Below, piece by piece: positions 1-8,018 of a stretch of DNA of 64,000 nucleotides. Each line of letters starts with the position of its first letter. Positions within the stretch are counted from its first letter, which is position 1. The notes beneath the pieces were generated by a model. That model worked only from the letters and a program-made list of their open reading frames with translations. It ran no database searches and was not told the origin of the DNA. Made by a program: the position numbers and the translations under genes. The stretch covers positions 1-64,000 of the forward strand of contig CAVIUA010000040.1 of the NCBI GenBank assembly GCA_963645945.1, written 5' to 3'. The DNA comes from CAG-877 sp963645945 (GTDB lineage Bacteria > Bacillota_I > Bacilli_A > RF39 > UBA660).

Positions 1-27
1 AATAAATTTAATATATAATTATTCATA

Positions 28-95
28 GACATAGGTTTATTCCTTTCAATGTTAAATTTTTCCAAATACATTGTATCAAACCTATGTCTTTTTTT
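28..95 (+). terminator. Hairpin with T run at the left edge
   Basis: Arms GACATAGGTTT (28-38) and AAACCTATGTC (78-88) pair perfectly, and an inner pair CAATGT (47-52)/ACATTG (68-73) extends the stem. A T run follows at 87-95. It looks like the intrinsic terminator of a gene left of the window. The large interrupted loop also allows a small structured RNA. Confidence 0.45.
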
Positions 96-104
96 ATAAA
101 TAAA

Positions 105-160
105 AAATAGTGTAGTGAATTTGCACTCACCAACACTATTTATAATACAACCGTTTTTTT
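105..160. other. Second nested hairpin, possible terminator or RNA element
   Basis: AAATAGTGT (105-113) pairs with ACACTATTT (133-141) and an inner AGTG (114-117) pairs with CACT (124-127). A T run lies a few bases further on, at 153-160. It sits directly after the hairpin at 28-95. No coding frame covers either, so they could be stacked terminators or parts of one RNA. Confidence 0.3.
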
Positions 161-800
161 GTTCTGAAAAAAGATTAGTTATATTTCAAACTAATTTATA
201 TGTAATTTGTATGAAGGTTAATTAATAATTGAAAGATATTCAAAAAAATGGTTCAAAAACAACAAACAACTGAATTTTGGAAATTATTATTGTAATATAT
301 CTTATAAATAATGATATACTAAACAATTTGAAAAAAGATTTTAAAAAAATTAAATTATAATTTATCTGTCACATCTATATATAATATATCAGCAATTTAG
401 CAGATTTTATAACTGCCTTGAATAATTCAAAATCTATTCAACATTTTTAAAGTACATTCAAAACTTGGATTTTAATTAATGCTCATTTTATTCTTAATTT
501 ATAAAACTTTAAAGAGAAATATTGTAGAGACCCGCCATATTTTATAATCAATTTTGCAAGTGTAAAATAAGAAATGATAGCACCATAATCTCTTTATTTA
601 TATAGCATAAATTAAGGGCTTGCTTTCAATTTCCTTATTCTGCTTAATAATTATGAATATATTTTTTAAAACCAATTATTATTACCAACTAAAATAATAA
701 TATTATACATTCCATATATTCTTCCTAATAAACTTATAAAAATTATTTTTGGACATTTTTTCATTTGTAAAAATAATATTTTTTTATTTAATAGATGGAA
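161..800. other. Non-coding AT-rich stretch
   Basis: About 640 bases with no convincing reading frame on either strand and no tRNA. Apart from the structured elements on either side, nothing recognisable is seen. Given the decayed genes further right it is probably eroded accessory DNA. Confidence 0.4.
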
Positions 801-830
801 AAAGTTATTCCAGTACAATGGAATAACTTT
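801..830. promoter_or_regulatory. Perfect 12-bp inverted repeat overlapping a -35 box (operator-like)
   Basis: AAAGTTATTCCA (801-812) and TGGAATAACTTT (819-830) are exact inverted repeats around a 6-base spacer. The right arm overlaps the -35 box TTTACA (828-833) of the promoter for the ATPase gene at 876. That placement is typical of a repressor operator. No T run follows, which argues against a terminator. Confidence 0.55.
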
Positions 831-856
831 ACAAAAACTAAATATGATAGTATAAT
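828..856 (+). promoter_or_regulatory. Promoter of the AAA/DUF4143 gene
   Basis: TTTACA (828-833), a 17-base spacer and TATAAT (851-856) form a near-consensus housekeeping promoter. Transcription would begin near 863, immediately before the ribosome binding site GAGGTGG (863-869), giving a very short leader before the ATG at 876. Confidence 0.6.
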
Positions 857-875
857 GTAAACGAGGTGGTTTATA

Positions 876-2075
876 ATGTTAATCAGAGAAAAATATTTAT
901 CTAAAATTAGAAGTTTTTATCATACCGAATCATTAATTAAAATTATATATGGTATGAGAAGAAGTGGTAAATCTGTAATTTTAAATCAAATAAAGGATGA
1001 AATTATTAAATCTGGTATTAATGAAGAAAACATAATTTATATCAATTTTGAATCTTTAAAATATGATTTTATAAAAAATGCTAAAGATTTATGTAATTAT
1101 ATTGAATCTTTAAAAGTAAATAATGATAAATACTATGTTTTTTTGGATGAAATACAAAAAGTAGATGAATTTGAAAAAGGAATTAATTCTTTAAGAGTTA
1201 CTGATGATTATAGTATTTTTATTACTGGTTCTAATAGTAGAATGACTTTGCTTGAATTATCAACAGATTTATCTGGAAGATATGTTAGTTTTAGAATAAA
1301 CCCTTTATCATTTAAAGAAATAGTAGAGTTAACAAATACTAAAGAAAATGATTATGAAAAACTATTATTTGATGTTTTTAAATGGGGCGGACTTCCTCAA
1401 AGATTTTTATTTACTAACGATGAGGATAAAATTAGCTATTTATCAAGTGTATATGATTCCATTATTTTAAAAGATATTGTAGAAAGACTTGGAATAAAGG
1501 ATATAGCATCATTTAATAAAGTTCTTCAATATATATTAGATACTGAAACTAGGAAATTTTCAAGAGATAATGTTATAGAGTATTTAAAAAAAGAGTATCA
1601 TGAAATAGCTAATGATACATTATATAATTATTTAGAAGCATTTTCTACAACTTTTATTATGAATAAAGTATATAGATATGATGTTCATGGGAAAAATGTT
1701 TTAAAAACATTAAATAAATATTATGCTAATGATTTAGGAATTAAGCAAATTAAGACAAATAATGAGAAGATTAATTATTCGGTGGCTTTGGAAAACGTTG
1801 TTTATAATGATCTTATAGGAAAAGATTATAAAGTATTTATTGGAAAAACTAAAAAAGGTGAAATTGACTTTATTGCATCAAAAGCTAACAAGTTTAAATA
1901 TATTCAAGTTTGTTATGATTTATCAGACGAAAATACTAGAATAAGAGAATTTAGTGCTTTTGATGATATAGAAACTTCCGAAAAATATATAATTACTTTA
2001 ACTAAGGAAGATTATTCTAATAATGATGTTAAACAAATAAATATTTTTGATTTTTTAATGAATGATAATTTTTAA
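876..2075 (+). CDS. AAA ATPase with C-terminal DUF4143 (nuclease-like) domain
   Basis: This 399-residue protein has a Walker A motif GMRRSGKS at residues 26-33 and a Walker B stretch ending VFLDEIQ near residue 95. A GSNS sensor and a GGLPQ segment follow. The C-terminal third carries GEIDFIA followed by YIQV, typical of the restriction-endonuclease-like DUF4143 fold. Such ATPases are common accessory genes in low-GC bacteria and their cellular role is unresolved. The start follows a clear GAGGTGG. The gene stands alone behind a promoter overlapped by a palindrome, so it may be repressed. No partner gene is visible, and the DNA to its right is decayed. Confidence 0.85.
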   Translation: MLIREKYLSKIRSFYHTESLIKIIYGMRRSGKSVILNQIKDEIIKSGINEENIIYINFESLKYDFIKNAKDLCNYIESLKVNNDKYYVFLDEIQKVDEFEKGINSLRVTDDYSIFITGSNSRMTLLELSTDLSGRYVSFRINPLSFKEIVELTNTKENDYEKLLFDVFKWGGLPQRFLFTNDEDKISYLSSVYDSIILKDIVERLGIKDIASFNKVLQYILDTETRKFSRDNVIEYLKKEYHEIANDTLYNYLEAFSTTFIMNKVYRYDVHGKNVLKTLNKYYANDLGIKQIKTNNEKINYSVALENVVYNDLIGKDYKVFIGKTKKGEIDFIASKANKFKYIQVCYDLSDENTRIREFSAFDDIETSEKYIITLTKEDYSNNDVKQINIFDFLMNDNF

Positions 2076-2120
2076 TTTAATATAATATCATATCATCTTT
2101 TAAACTAAAAGTTGATAGAC

Positions 2121-2167
2121 ATGCTCCTTGCTCGCACCAGATTGATTGGTATTCGAAATATTCGAAT
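2121..2167 (+). pseudogene. Probable tRNA 3'-end remnant with downstream hairpin (candidate attachment site)
   Basis: The bases up to 2139 end in TGCTCGC-A-CCA, which looks like a tRNA acceptor strand, discriminator and CCA, possibly from a tRNA-Leu. The continuation CCAGATTG is shared with the DNA after tRNA-Arg (24516), and CCAGATT with tRNA-Thr (4504). An inverted repeat ATTCGAA/TTCGAAT (2151-2167) mirrors the hairpin after tRNA-Arg. No tRNA body lies upstream. A 3' fragment with its trailer is what integration into, or deletion through, a tRNA gene leaves behind. Confidence 0.4.
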
Positions 2168-2174
2168 TAATATA

Positions 2175-2215
2175 AAAACTACTCTCAAGTTTAATTGAAA
2201 GTAGTTTTATTTTTA
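2175..2215 (+). terminator. Intrinsic terminator after the tRNA remnant
   Basis: AAAACTACT (2175-2183) pairs with AGTAGTTTT (2200-2208), followed by a T-rich tail to about 2214. It is placed where the terminators of the intact tRNA genes in this window lie. Confidence 0.55.
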
Positions 2216-2374
2216 CAATTTAGTAATACACTACGCTATTGACAAAGTCAATAACTGTGTTTAAAGGAAAATTCCTTTTGAAATCCTTTAAACATAATTT
2301 TAGCAAGGTATAGAGCTAAGCAAAATATGTTTTTATTTTCAAAATTTTGTAATGAAAATAAAGGAAAAAGATTT

Positions 2375-2937
2375 CTACATTTTAGGACCTTTTTCTGATA
2401 AATTATCAGTAAACTTATATGTATCTTCAAAATCTCTTTGAGAAATTCCATACATATCATCAACATTTGTAATATTGATGTATCCACCAGCTGCAATTAG
2501 CATATCAGAACCATGTTGATTTAAAATAATGTTGTCTGTAATTTGGACAAAAATTTGAGGTCCATCTTTTGGCTTGTATAGTTCAGGATTTTCAGGGTCT
2601 ATTTCATATTTCTTTTTGAATGTTGTATCATCAATAACCCTTTGATTAAAATGCCCATTATCGTCTATGATAACATTTCCTTGTTCATCTACTTTAGTAG
2701 CAATCCATCCTGGTTGATTTGTTTGAGCATCAACTTGAACTTGTGCAACTTTTTCTAGAATTTCATTTCCTTGAGAATTAACACTCCAAGAAACAACAGT
2801 TTTACCAATATAATGCCTTGTCTAGCAATAATTCTAGCAAATTTTTTTGCTTGTCTGGGTATCATAGTACCATTTTCAATACCTTGTTTTACATAATTAA
2901 TTACTTTAACTTTTGTATAGTTTTCCATATCTGCCAT
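2375..2937 (-). pseudogene. Frameshifted gene of unknown function
   Basis: Reading from ATG 2937 (with AAGGAA upstream) gives about 42 residues beginning MADMENYTKVKV. After RQG, near 2822, the frame closes, but shifting by one base opens a continuous frame to TAG at 2375-2377. That second part reads GKTVVSWSVNSQGNE onwards and contains PGWIATKVDEQGN and YKPKDGPQIFVQ. A single-base deletion rejoins the parts into about 187 residues. The frame is also open upstream to 2997 with charged, coding-like residues, so the N-terminus may be truncated too. I do not recognise the family. It could be a true pseudogene or a sequencing error. Confidence 0.6.
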
Positions 2938-3010
2938 TCTTTCCTTGTATTTCTTGTAACATATATCTAGTTCTTTTTTATATTTTTGTTTAAAAATTTA
3001 AAAAATTTTT

Positions 3011-3238
3011 GAATACTCTGAAAATTATTTAAAGGAAAATGATAAAATAAACATTAAATTTTTAAATAATATTTATAAAATATTACTTGATAGTGTTAGA
3101 GGTAATGAAATAGAATCAGGCAAAATTAGAAATATACAAAACTGGATATGACCTAAAGGATGTATTATAGAAGAAGCTATTTTTATTCTAACAGTACTAG
3201 TTTGATTTATACTTGAACTATTTGAGTTTGTATATTAA
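3011..3238 (+). pseudogene. Remnant of a Fic-family protein (Fic N-terminal region)
   Basis: The frame from 3011 reads residues ending SGKIRNIQNWI, followed by TGA (3149-3151) and then PKGCIIEEAIFI. This matches the conserved 'GxxRxxQNWIGPxG' block before the catalytic Fic core of AMP-transferring Fic proteins, with TGA replacing the expected Gly codon. A second TGA lies at 3203-3205 and TAA at 3236. The catalytic HPFxxGNGR motif is absent, so this is a dead fragment. Confidence 0.7.
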
Positions 3239-3313
3239 AAAGCACTATGGTTGTGCAGAAAAAATGTTTAAAAAAGAAAAAATGTACAATTTACTTAGGA
3301 TAGGTAGTGATAG

Positions 3314-3481
3314 TTATTGTTGCTACATATTTTTAATGTTATTAGTGATTTTTATGGAGCGGTAGTATTAGAATTTGAGAAAGATGATTTTATTGGTCTT
3401 AGTGTTAGAGCTAATGCTGATACTGTTCTTACTTTGGTAACTGATATTAATGCTTATGTAATTATTACTAAGTTTGTATAA
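3314..3481 (+). other. Short open fragment without a start, unrecognised
   Basis: This frame is open for 55 codons and ends TAA at 3479-3481. Its latter part (FEKDDFIGLSVRANAD) looks protein-like. It has no start codon with a ribosome binding site and follows the Fic remnant, so it is most likely another eroded gene end. Confidence 0.25.
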
Positions 3482-3521
3482 TTAATTAAAATTTGCCTAT
3501 ATTATATGTAGGAGGATTATT

Positions 3522-3953
3522 ATGAAAGAAAATATTAATGCATTAGATGAAATGAATAAAGGTGCTAGTATGGGAATGGATGCGATTAGTTTTATAATGG
3601 ATAAGGCAGAGGATGCAAAGTTTCTTAAAGTACTAAAATGTGAATATGAGAAGTATAAAAAGATGAGTGACAGAATTCGTGATGTTTATAAGAAATATAA
3701 TGAAGATGATATGCCAGCTGAGACAAATACAATGACTAAAGCTATGACTTGTATGGGCATTGAAATGAAAACTTTTAATGATAATAGTAATTCTAAAATT
3801 GCAGAGTTATTATTACAAGGTACTAATATGGGTATAATTGAAGGTAGAAGAATTCTTAATAATAAAGAATTAGATAAAGAAGTTACAAAAATAGCTGATG
3901 AATATGTTAGAATGCAAGAAGAGAGTGTAGAAGTTTTAAAGAAATATTTATAA
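3522..3953 (+). CDS. Hypothetical helical protein, 143 residues
   Basis: The start follows a strong AGGAGG seven bases upstream. The product is predicted almost wholly alpha-helical, Met- and Lys-rich, with no signal peptide or membrane segment. A long four-helix-like arrangement (GMDAISFIMDKAEDAKFL ... EELLLQG-type helices) recalls ferritin-like or coat-associated bundles, but no metal-ligand pattern is clear and I do not assign a family. It is followed by its own terminator, so it is probably monocistronic. Confidence 0.65.
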   Translation: MKENINALDEMNKGASMGMDAISFIMDKAEDAKFLKVLKCEYEKYKKMSDRIRDVYKKYNEDDMPAETNTMTKAMTCMGIEMKTFNDNSNSKIAELLLQGTNMGIIEGRRILNNKELDKEVTKIADEYVRMQEESVEVLKKYL

Positions 3954-3956
3954 AAT

Positions 3957-3987
3957 ACCAATTCTATTTGTGAGAGTTGGTTTTTTT
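3957..3987 (+). terminator. Intrinsic terminator
   Basis: ACCAATTCT (3957-3965) pairs, with one G-U, to AGAGTTGGT (3973-3981) and is followed by seven T. It ends the 143-residue gene. Confidence 0.65.
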
Positions 3988-3988
3988 A

Positions 3989-4015
3989 TGATATAATTGT
4001 TATTGCGATGGTGAT
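3989..4015 (+). promoter_or_regulatory. Extended -10 and GGTGAT ribosome binding site
   Basis: TG-A-TATAAT (3989-3997) is an extended -10 element. GGTGAT (4010-4015) is a ribosome binding site four bases before the ATG at 4019. The predicted leader is only about 15 nt, an arrangement repeated at many genes of this window. Confidence 0.5.
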
Positions 4016-4018
4016 AAT

Positions 4019-4396
4019 ATGAATTACTTGTATAATTTAGATCTTAATGAAAATGAAATATTAGATATAGCTGAAGCTAATGGCGAAGTTCAAGATTTAA
4101 GTGATGAAGAGATGATTAAATATATTTATGTCTTAATTGATATAGGATGTACTCAGAAACAAATACATACTATTATTACTTCTAATCCGGCTTATTTTAG
4201 TAGAGATGTTGATGATGTAGGTTCCTTTTTAAGAAAATTAAAGTCATATGACATTGACGTTTCTTTGGCAGTTGAGGCAAATCCTTGGCTTTTAAATAAA
4301 GATAGTTTTGAACTTGATGAGTTTATTAATGAAAAACGTAGTCTTGGTATTGCTGATGATAAAATATTAGATAATTTTATACATGATTGTTTTTAA
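4019..4396 (+). CDS. Small helical-repeat protein, mTERF-like motifs
   Basis: This 125-residue protein contains at least two repeats of the form 'IGxxxxxIxxIIxxNPxxF': IDIGCTQKQIHTIITSNPAY (from about residue 41) and a second one around VSLAVEANPWLLNKD. A third partial repeat, SLGIADDKILDNF, lies at the end. Spacing and the conserved Pro resemble mTERF helical repeats, known from eukaryotic organellar nucleic-acid-binding proteins. This is pattern recognition only. There is no signal peptide or membrane segment. It has its own short-leader promoter and lies just before tRNA-Thr. Confidence 0.6.
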   Translation: MNYLYNLDLNENEILDIAEANGEVQDLSDEEMIKYIYVLIDIGCTQKQIHTIITSNPAYFSRDVDDVGSFLRKLKSYDIDVSLAVEANPWLLNKDSFELDEFINEKRSLGIADDKILDNFIHDCF

Positions 4397-4428
4397 ATAA
4401 ATTAATTGCTATAATTAATTTGTTAATT

Positions 4429-4504
4429 GCCGGATTAGCTTAGCTGGTAGAGCAGTGCATTCGTAATGCAAAGGTCGAAGGTTCAAATCCTTTATTCGGC
4501 ACCA
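4429..4504 (+). tRNA. tRNA-Thr (CGT)
   Basis: The acceptor arms GCCGGAT and ATTCGGC pair over seven bases, the D arm reads GCTTAGCTGGTAGAGC, and the T arm contains GGTTCAAATCC. The anticodon loop TTCGTAA gives anticodon CGT. CCA is encoded (4502-4504). Confidence 0.93.
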
Positions 4505-4516
4505 GATTAATTGATT

Positions 4517-4542
4517 CAAACTATTATTATAGTTTGTTTTTT
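4517..4542 (+). terminator. Terminator of tRNA-Thr
   Basis: CAAACTA (4517-4523) pairs with TAGTTTG (4530-4536), followed by TTTTTT. Confidence 0.6.
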
Positions 4543-4722
4543 GTTTAAAAAAAGAATCACTAAAATAAGATTAGTTAATATTATTTATAGTGAAATTTAG
4601 AATAATAACTGTTAGTATATATATTATTTTTTGATAATAATCATATTGGTCTGATAATTAATAATGAATTTTTTTATTTGTTATTTATATTTTATGTTAT
4701 TATATTGATTAAGGAGAAGTTT

Positions 4723-5116
4723 ATGAAAGTTATTACTATTAAGCAACCTTTTGCGTCTTTAATAGCTAATGGTATTAAAGAGTATGAATTTAGGACTTGG
4801 AAAACTAAATATAGAGGTAAATTATTAATACATGCTTCTAAAAGTATTAATAAGAAAGCTATGAAGAAATTTGAAATGTATAATTTAGAGTATCCTACAG
4901 GGTGTATTTTAGCGATTTGTAGATTTGACTGACTGTATTAAAATAGATGATGAGTCAAGAAAAATGTTACTTGCTAAAAATGATATTGTATATCATCATG
5001 TTTGTACTGATAAAAGTTATGATGGATATGGCTTTAAATTAGAAAATGTTAAAAAAATTGATCCTATTTATGTATCTGGTAAATTAGGTTTATGGAATTA
5101 TGATTATGAGGAGTAA
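4723..5116 (+). pseudogene. ASCH-domain protein, frameshifted
   Basis: From ATG 4723 (behind AAGGAG) the product begins MKVITIKQPFASLIANGIKE, with EFRTWKTKYRGKLLIHASK next, a classic ASCH domain (RNA-binding, PUA-like fold). The frame ends at TGA 4930 after ILAICRFD. One base out of frame, TDCIKIDDESRKML resumes and runs to TAA 5114-5116, ending KLGLWNYDYEE, as intact ASCH proteins do. One extra A near 4921 (TGTAGAT where TGTGAT would fit) explains the break. The reconstructed protein is about 130 residues. It may be a genuine pseudogene or an assembly indel; neighbouring genes are also damaged. Confidence 0.75.
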
Positions 5117-5118
5117 GT

Positions 5119-5922
5119 GTGTTAAGTTATAATAATAAAAATGATATAAGTGAAATGATTTGTTATCATAGGACTAGGGATATGATAAATTTACTTAAAT
5201 ATTTTCCAGATTTAAGTCCAATTATTGATTTAACTATAGTTAAAGATATAGATGATTATATAAATAATAAAGAATATTGTGATAGTTTTACTGCTAGTAG
5301 AAATGATACTTTAATTACTAAACCTTCAATGGTTAGTGTAGAGACTTCTGGTACAACTGATGGACTTTTAGAGATATTTAAGAAAGTAAAAGAACTTGAT
5401 AGTGATGGAGTTTTAGTTTTATTTAATTTGACACATGAAGTTAGTAAGAGATATGAAAGATATGCTGGTATATCTATTGGTGTTAGTGTAGGAGTAGGTG
5501 TTTATATTGATGCGGTTGGTAGAGGATATGATGGAAGAGAAGTATCTAAAGGAATTGACTGTCATGAAAGATATTTTATTCCTTGGTTTGATATTAGAAA
5601 GTGTAATTTAAGTAATTTTAAAAATTATCGTACTTATCTTATAAATGAAGAAAAGTATAAAATTAGTCGTAAGAAAAGAATTGAATTTTTAGTTAGTGTT
5701 TGAATGGATGAGGATGAAGTTTCAAAAAGTATACCGAAGAGTTATAGTGAAATACCTGATTTTATTTGGATGGATATTATTAAGAATTTTTTAAGAAAAC
5801 TTGAATACATTGAAAATGAATTTGAGGCAATTGGAATTACCGAATTTGCTTTATCTGGACATACTGAAGGTAAACATTTTCTTCCTTGGCAAATGTTTGA
5901 TAAAAGTAGATATGGAGCGTAA
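5119..5922 (+). pseudogene. Unknown protein interrupted by an in-frame TGA
   Basis: From GTG 5119 (GAGGAG upstream, overlapping the ASCH gene end) the frame codes for 194 residues and stops at TGA 5701-5703. The same frame continues open to TAA 5920-5922 for 72 more residues, including HTEGKHFLPWQMFDKSRYGA, and the second part has no ribosome binding site. Together they would give about 267 residues. The first part has a Gly/Val-rich segment, SIGVSVGVGVYIDAVGRGYD, and two CHER/CYHR motifs. I do not recognise the family. A nonsense mutation is the simplest reading, matching the decay of its neighbours. Confidence 0.55.
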
Positions 5923-5924
5923 GA

Positions 5925-5953
5925 TTTACAGATTTGAGAATAAATGCTATAAT
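5925..5953 (+). promoter_or_regulatory. Promoter of tkt
   Basis: TTTACA (5925-5930), a 17-base spacer and TATAAT (5948-5953), with TG at the extended -10 position. It lies between the interrupted gene and tkt. Confidence 0.6.
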
Positions 5954-5975
5954 AAATTTGAAGGAGTGATGTTTT

Positions 5976-7967
5976 TTGACAGCTCAAAAGAAAGATGAAA
6001 ATGAAATTAATCAAGAAAAGATTATTGATCAACTTAGATGTTTAGGAATTGATATGATTAGTGAGGCTAATTCTGGTCATCCTGGTATTGTACTTGGTGC
6101 TGCGCCAATATTATATACATTGTATGCACATCATTTAAGATTTGATCCTACTGATCCAAATTATTTTAATAGAGATCGTTTTGTTATGTCAGCAGGACAT
6201 GGTTCTGCTTTATTATATGCGACTTTATATTTAGCTGGCTTTCCTATTACTTTGGATGATTTAAAAAAATTTAGGCAAATAGATTCTATTACACCTGGAC
6301 ATCCTGAATATGGAGTTACACCTGGAGTTGATGCTTCAACTGGACCATTGGGACAAGGTATTGCGATGGCTGTTGGTATGGCTATGGCTGAGGCTAATTT
6401 AAGAGCTAGATATAATAATGGTAAAAAAGAAGTAATTGATTATTATACTTATGTTTTAGCTGGTGACGGAGATTTAATGGAAGGTATTAGCTATGAAGCT
6501 TGTTCTTTAGCTGGTACTTTGAAATTAAATAAATTAATAGTTTTATATGATTCAAATGATATTTGTTTAGATGGTAAGACTTCAATGACTTTTAATGATA
6601 ATATATCAATGAGATTTATTTCATTAGGTTGGAATGTTATTACAGTTACTGATGGCGAGAGTTATGAAGCTATTTCTAAAGCAATAGATGAAGCAAAGAA
6701 TAGTACTGATAAGCCAACATTAATTGAAGTTAAAACAGTTATTGGAAAACATTCTAGTTTAGAAGGAACTAATCTTGTGCATGGTGCTCCTTTAAGTAGG
6801 GGAGAAGTAACCGCAATTAAAGAAAAACTTGGAGTTAGAGATATTCCATTTACAGTATCACAAAATATATGTGATGATTTTAGATACTTTGTTGAGAAGA
6901 GATGTTCTTCTTTATCTGAGAAGTTTGATAAGACAGTTGCGTCTTTATCAGAAGAAGAACAAGAAGAGTTAAAATTCTTTATGGGTAATGATAAATCTCT
7001 ACCTATTAAGAACTTTATTTATACACCTACAGAAGATTTATTAGAGTCTCCTCGCGATACTTCTTCTAGATTACTTAATTCAGTAGTTAAAGATTCACCA
7101 TTTATATTAGCTGGTAGTGCAGATTTATTTGCCGCTAATAGAACTTATATTAAAGATGCAGGTGACTTTTCAGCTAATAACTATTTAGGAAAAAATATTT
7201 TCTTTGGAGTTAGAGAACATGCGATGGGCGCAATACTAAATGGTTTAGCTTTATCTGGATTTAGAGTATATGGTTCGACATTCTTAAGCTTTTCTGATTA
7301 TATGAAACCTGCTATTAGAATGGCTGCTATGATGAAATTACCAGTAATTTATATTTTTACGCATGATTCAATTAGTGTTGGAGAAGATGGCCCTACACAT
7401 CAACCAGTGGAACAATTACTTGGATTACGTAGTACGCCTAATTTAGAAGTATTTAGACCGGCTGATGCTAATGAAGTAATTGGCTCATATAAAGCTATTT
7501 CTGAAACTGTTTCTGGACCTTGTGTAATTACATTATCACGCAATAAGTTACCAATATTAGAAACAACTAATGTAGTAGGAGTTAGTCATGGTGGATATGT
7601 TGTATTTGATACAGAAAGAAAGCCTTCTGGTATTGTTATTGCGACAGGTGAAGAAGTTCATCAAGTAATAGAAGTTGCGAAGAAATTACTTGTTAAAGGT
7701 ATTGCGATAAGAGTAGTTTCAATGCCAAATTTAAATAGATTCTTAAAACAAGATGAAGAATATATAGAAAGTGTTTTACCAGTGGAAGTTAGAAAAATAG
7801 TAGTAGAAACTGGATCATCATTCTCTTGGAATAGATTAATATTTAATGATAAATACTTAATTACATTAGATACTTTCGGTGCATCCGGTAAAAAAGATGA
7901 TGTTTATAAGAAGTTTGGATTTGATGTAGATAGTTTAGAAGAAAAAATAGAAAACTTATTAAAATAA
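5976..7967 (+). CDS. tkt: Transketolase
   Basis: The enzyme transfers two-carbon ketol units between sugar phosphates in the non-oxidative pentose phosphate pathway, using thiamine diphosphate. At 663 residues it has the family length. The diphosphate-binding GDGDLMEG motif, an early AGHGSALLYATLYLAG segment and GVREHAMGAILNG of the pyrimidine domain (catalytic Glu) are all present. The start is TTG at 5976, nine bases after AAGGAGTG; no ATG suits better. The following genes are sirA and yneF, the same order as in Bacillus subtilis. Confidence 0.95.
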   Translation: MTAQKKDENEINQEKIIDQLRCLGIDMISEANSGHPGIVLGAAPILYTLYAHHLRFDPTDPNYFNRDRFVMSAGHGSALLYATLYLAGFPITLDDLKKFRQIDSITPGHPEYGVTPGVDASTGPLGQGIAMAVGMAMAEANLRARYNNGKKEVIDYYTYVLAGDGDLMEGISYEACSLAGTLKLNKLIVLYDSNDICLDGKTSMTFNDNISMRFISLGWNVITVTDGESYEAISKAIDEAKNSTDKPTLIEVKTVIGKHSSLEGTNLVHGAPLSRGEVTAIKEKLGVRDIPFTVSQNICDDFRYFVEKRCSSLSEKFDKTVASLSEEEQEELKFFMGNDKSLPIKNFIYTPTEDLLESPRDTSSRLLNSVVKDSPFILAGSADLFAANRTYIKDAGDFSANNYLGKNIFFGVREHAMGAILNGLALSGFRVYGSTFLSFSDYMKPAIRMAAMMKLPVIYIFTHDSISVGEDGPTHQPVEQLLGLRSTPNLEVFRPADANEVIGSYKAISETVSGPCVITLSRNKLPILETTNVVGVSHGGYVVFDTERKPSGIVIATGEEVHQVIEVAKKLLVKGIAIRVVSMPNLNRFLKQDEEYIESVLPVEVRKIVVETGSSFSWNRLIFNDKYLITLDTFGASGKKDDVYKKFGFDVDSLEEKIENLLK

Positions 7968-8018
7968 AATTCGATAAAATGTGACTTTCATAATTGATAC
8001 TATATACTTGGTGATATT

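Noticed and set aside
2121..2139. Functional tRNA gene
   Set aside because: Only an acceptor-like 3' end is present; no anticodon arm, D arm or 5' acceptor strand lies upstream.
2248..2496. 82-codon minus-strand frame
   Set aside because: It is a different frame over the end of the frameshifted gene at 2375-2937 and lacks a start signal.
3149..5703. TGA read as an amino acid (genetic code 4 or 25)
   Set aside because: Trp is encoded by TGG throughout, TGA ends intact genes (for example sirA and xseA), and the internal TGA codons occur only in decayed genes.
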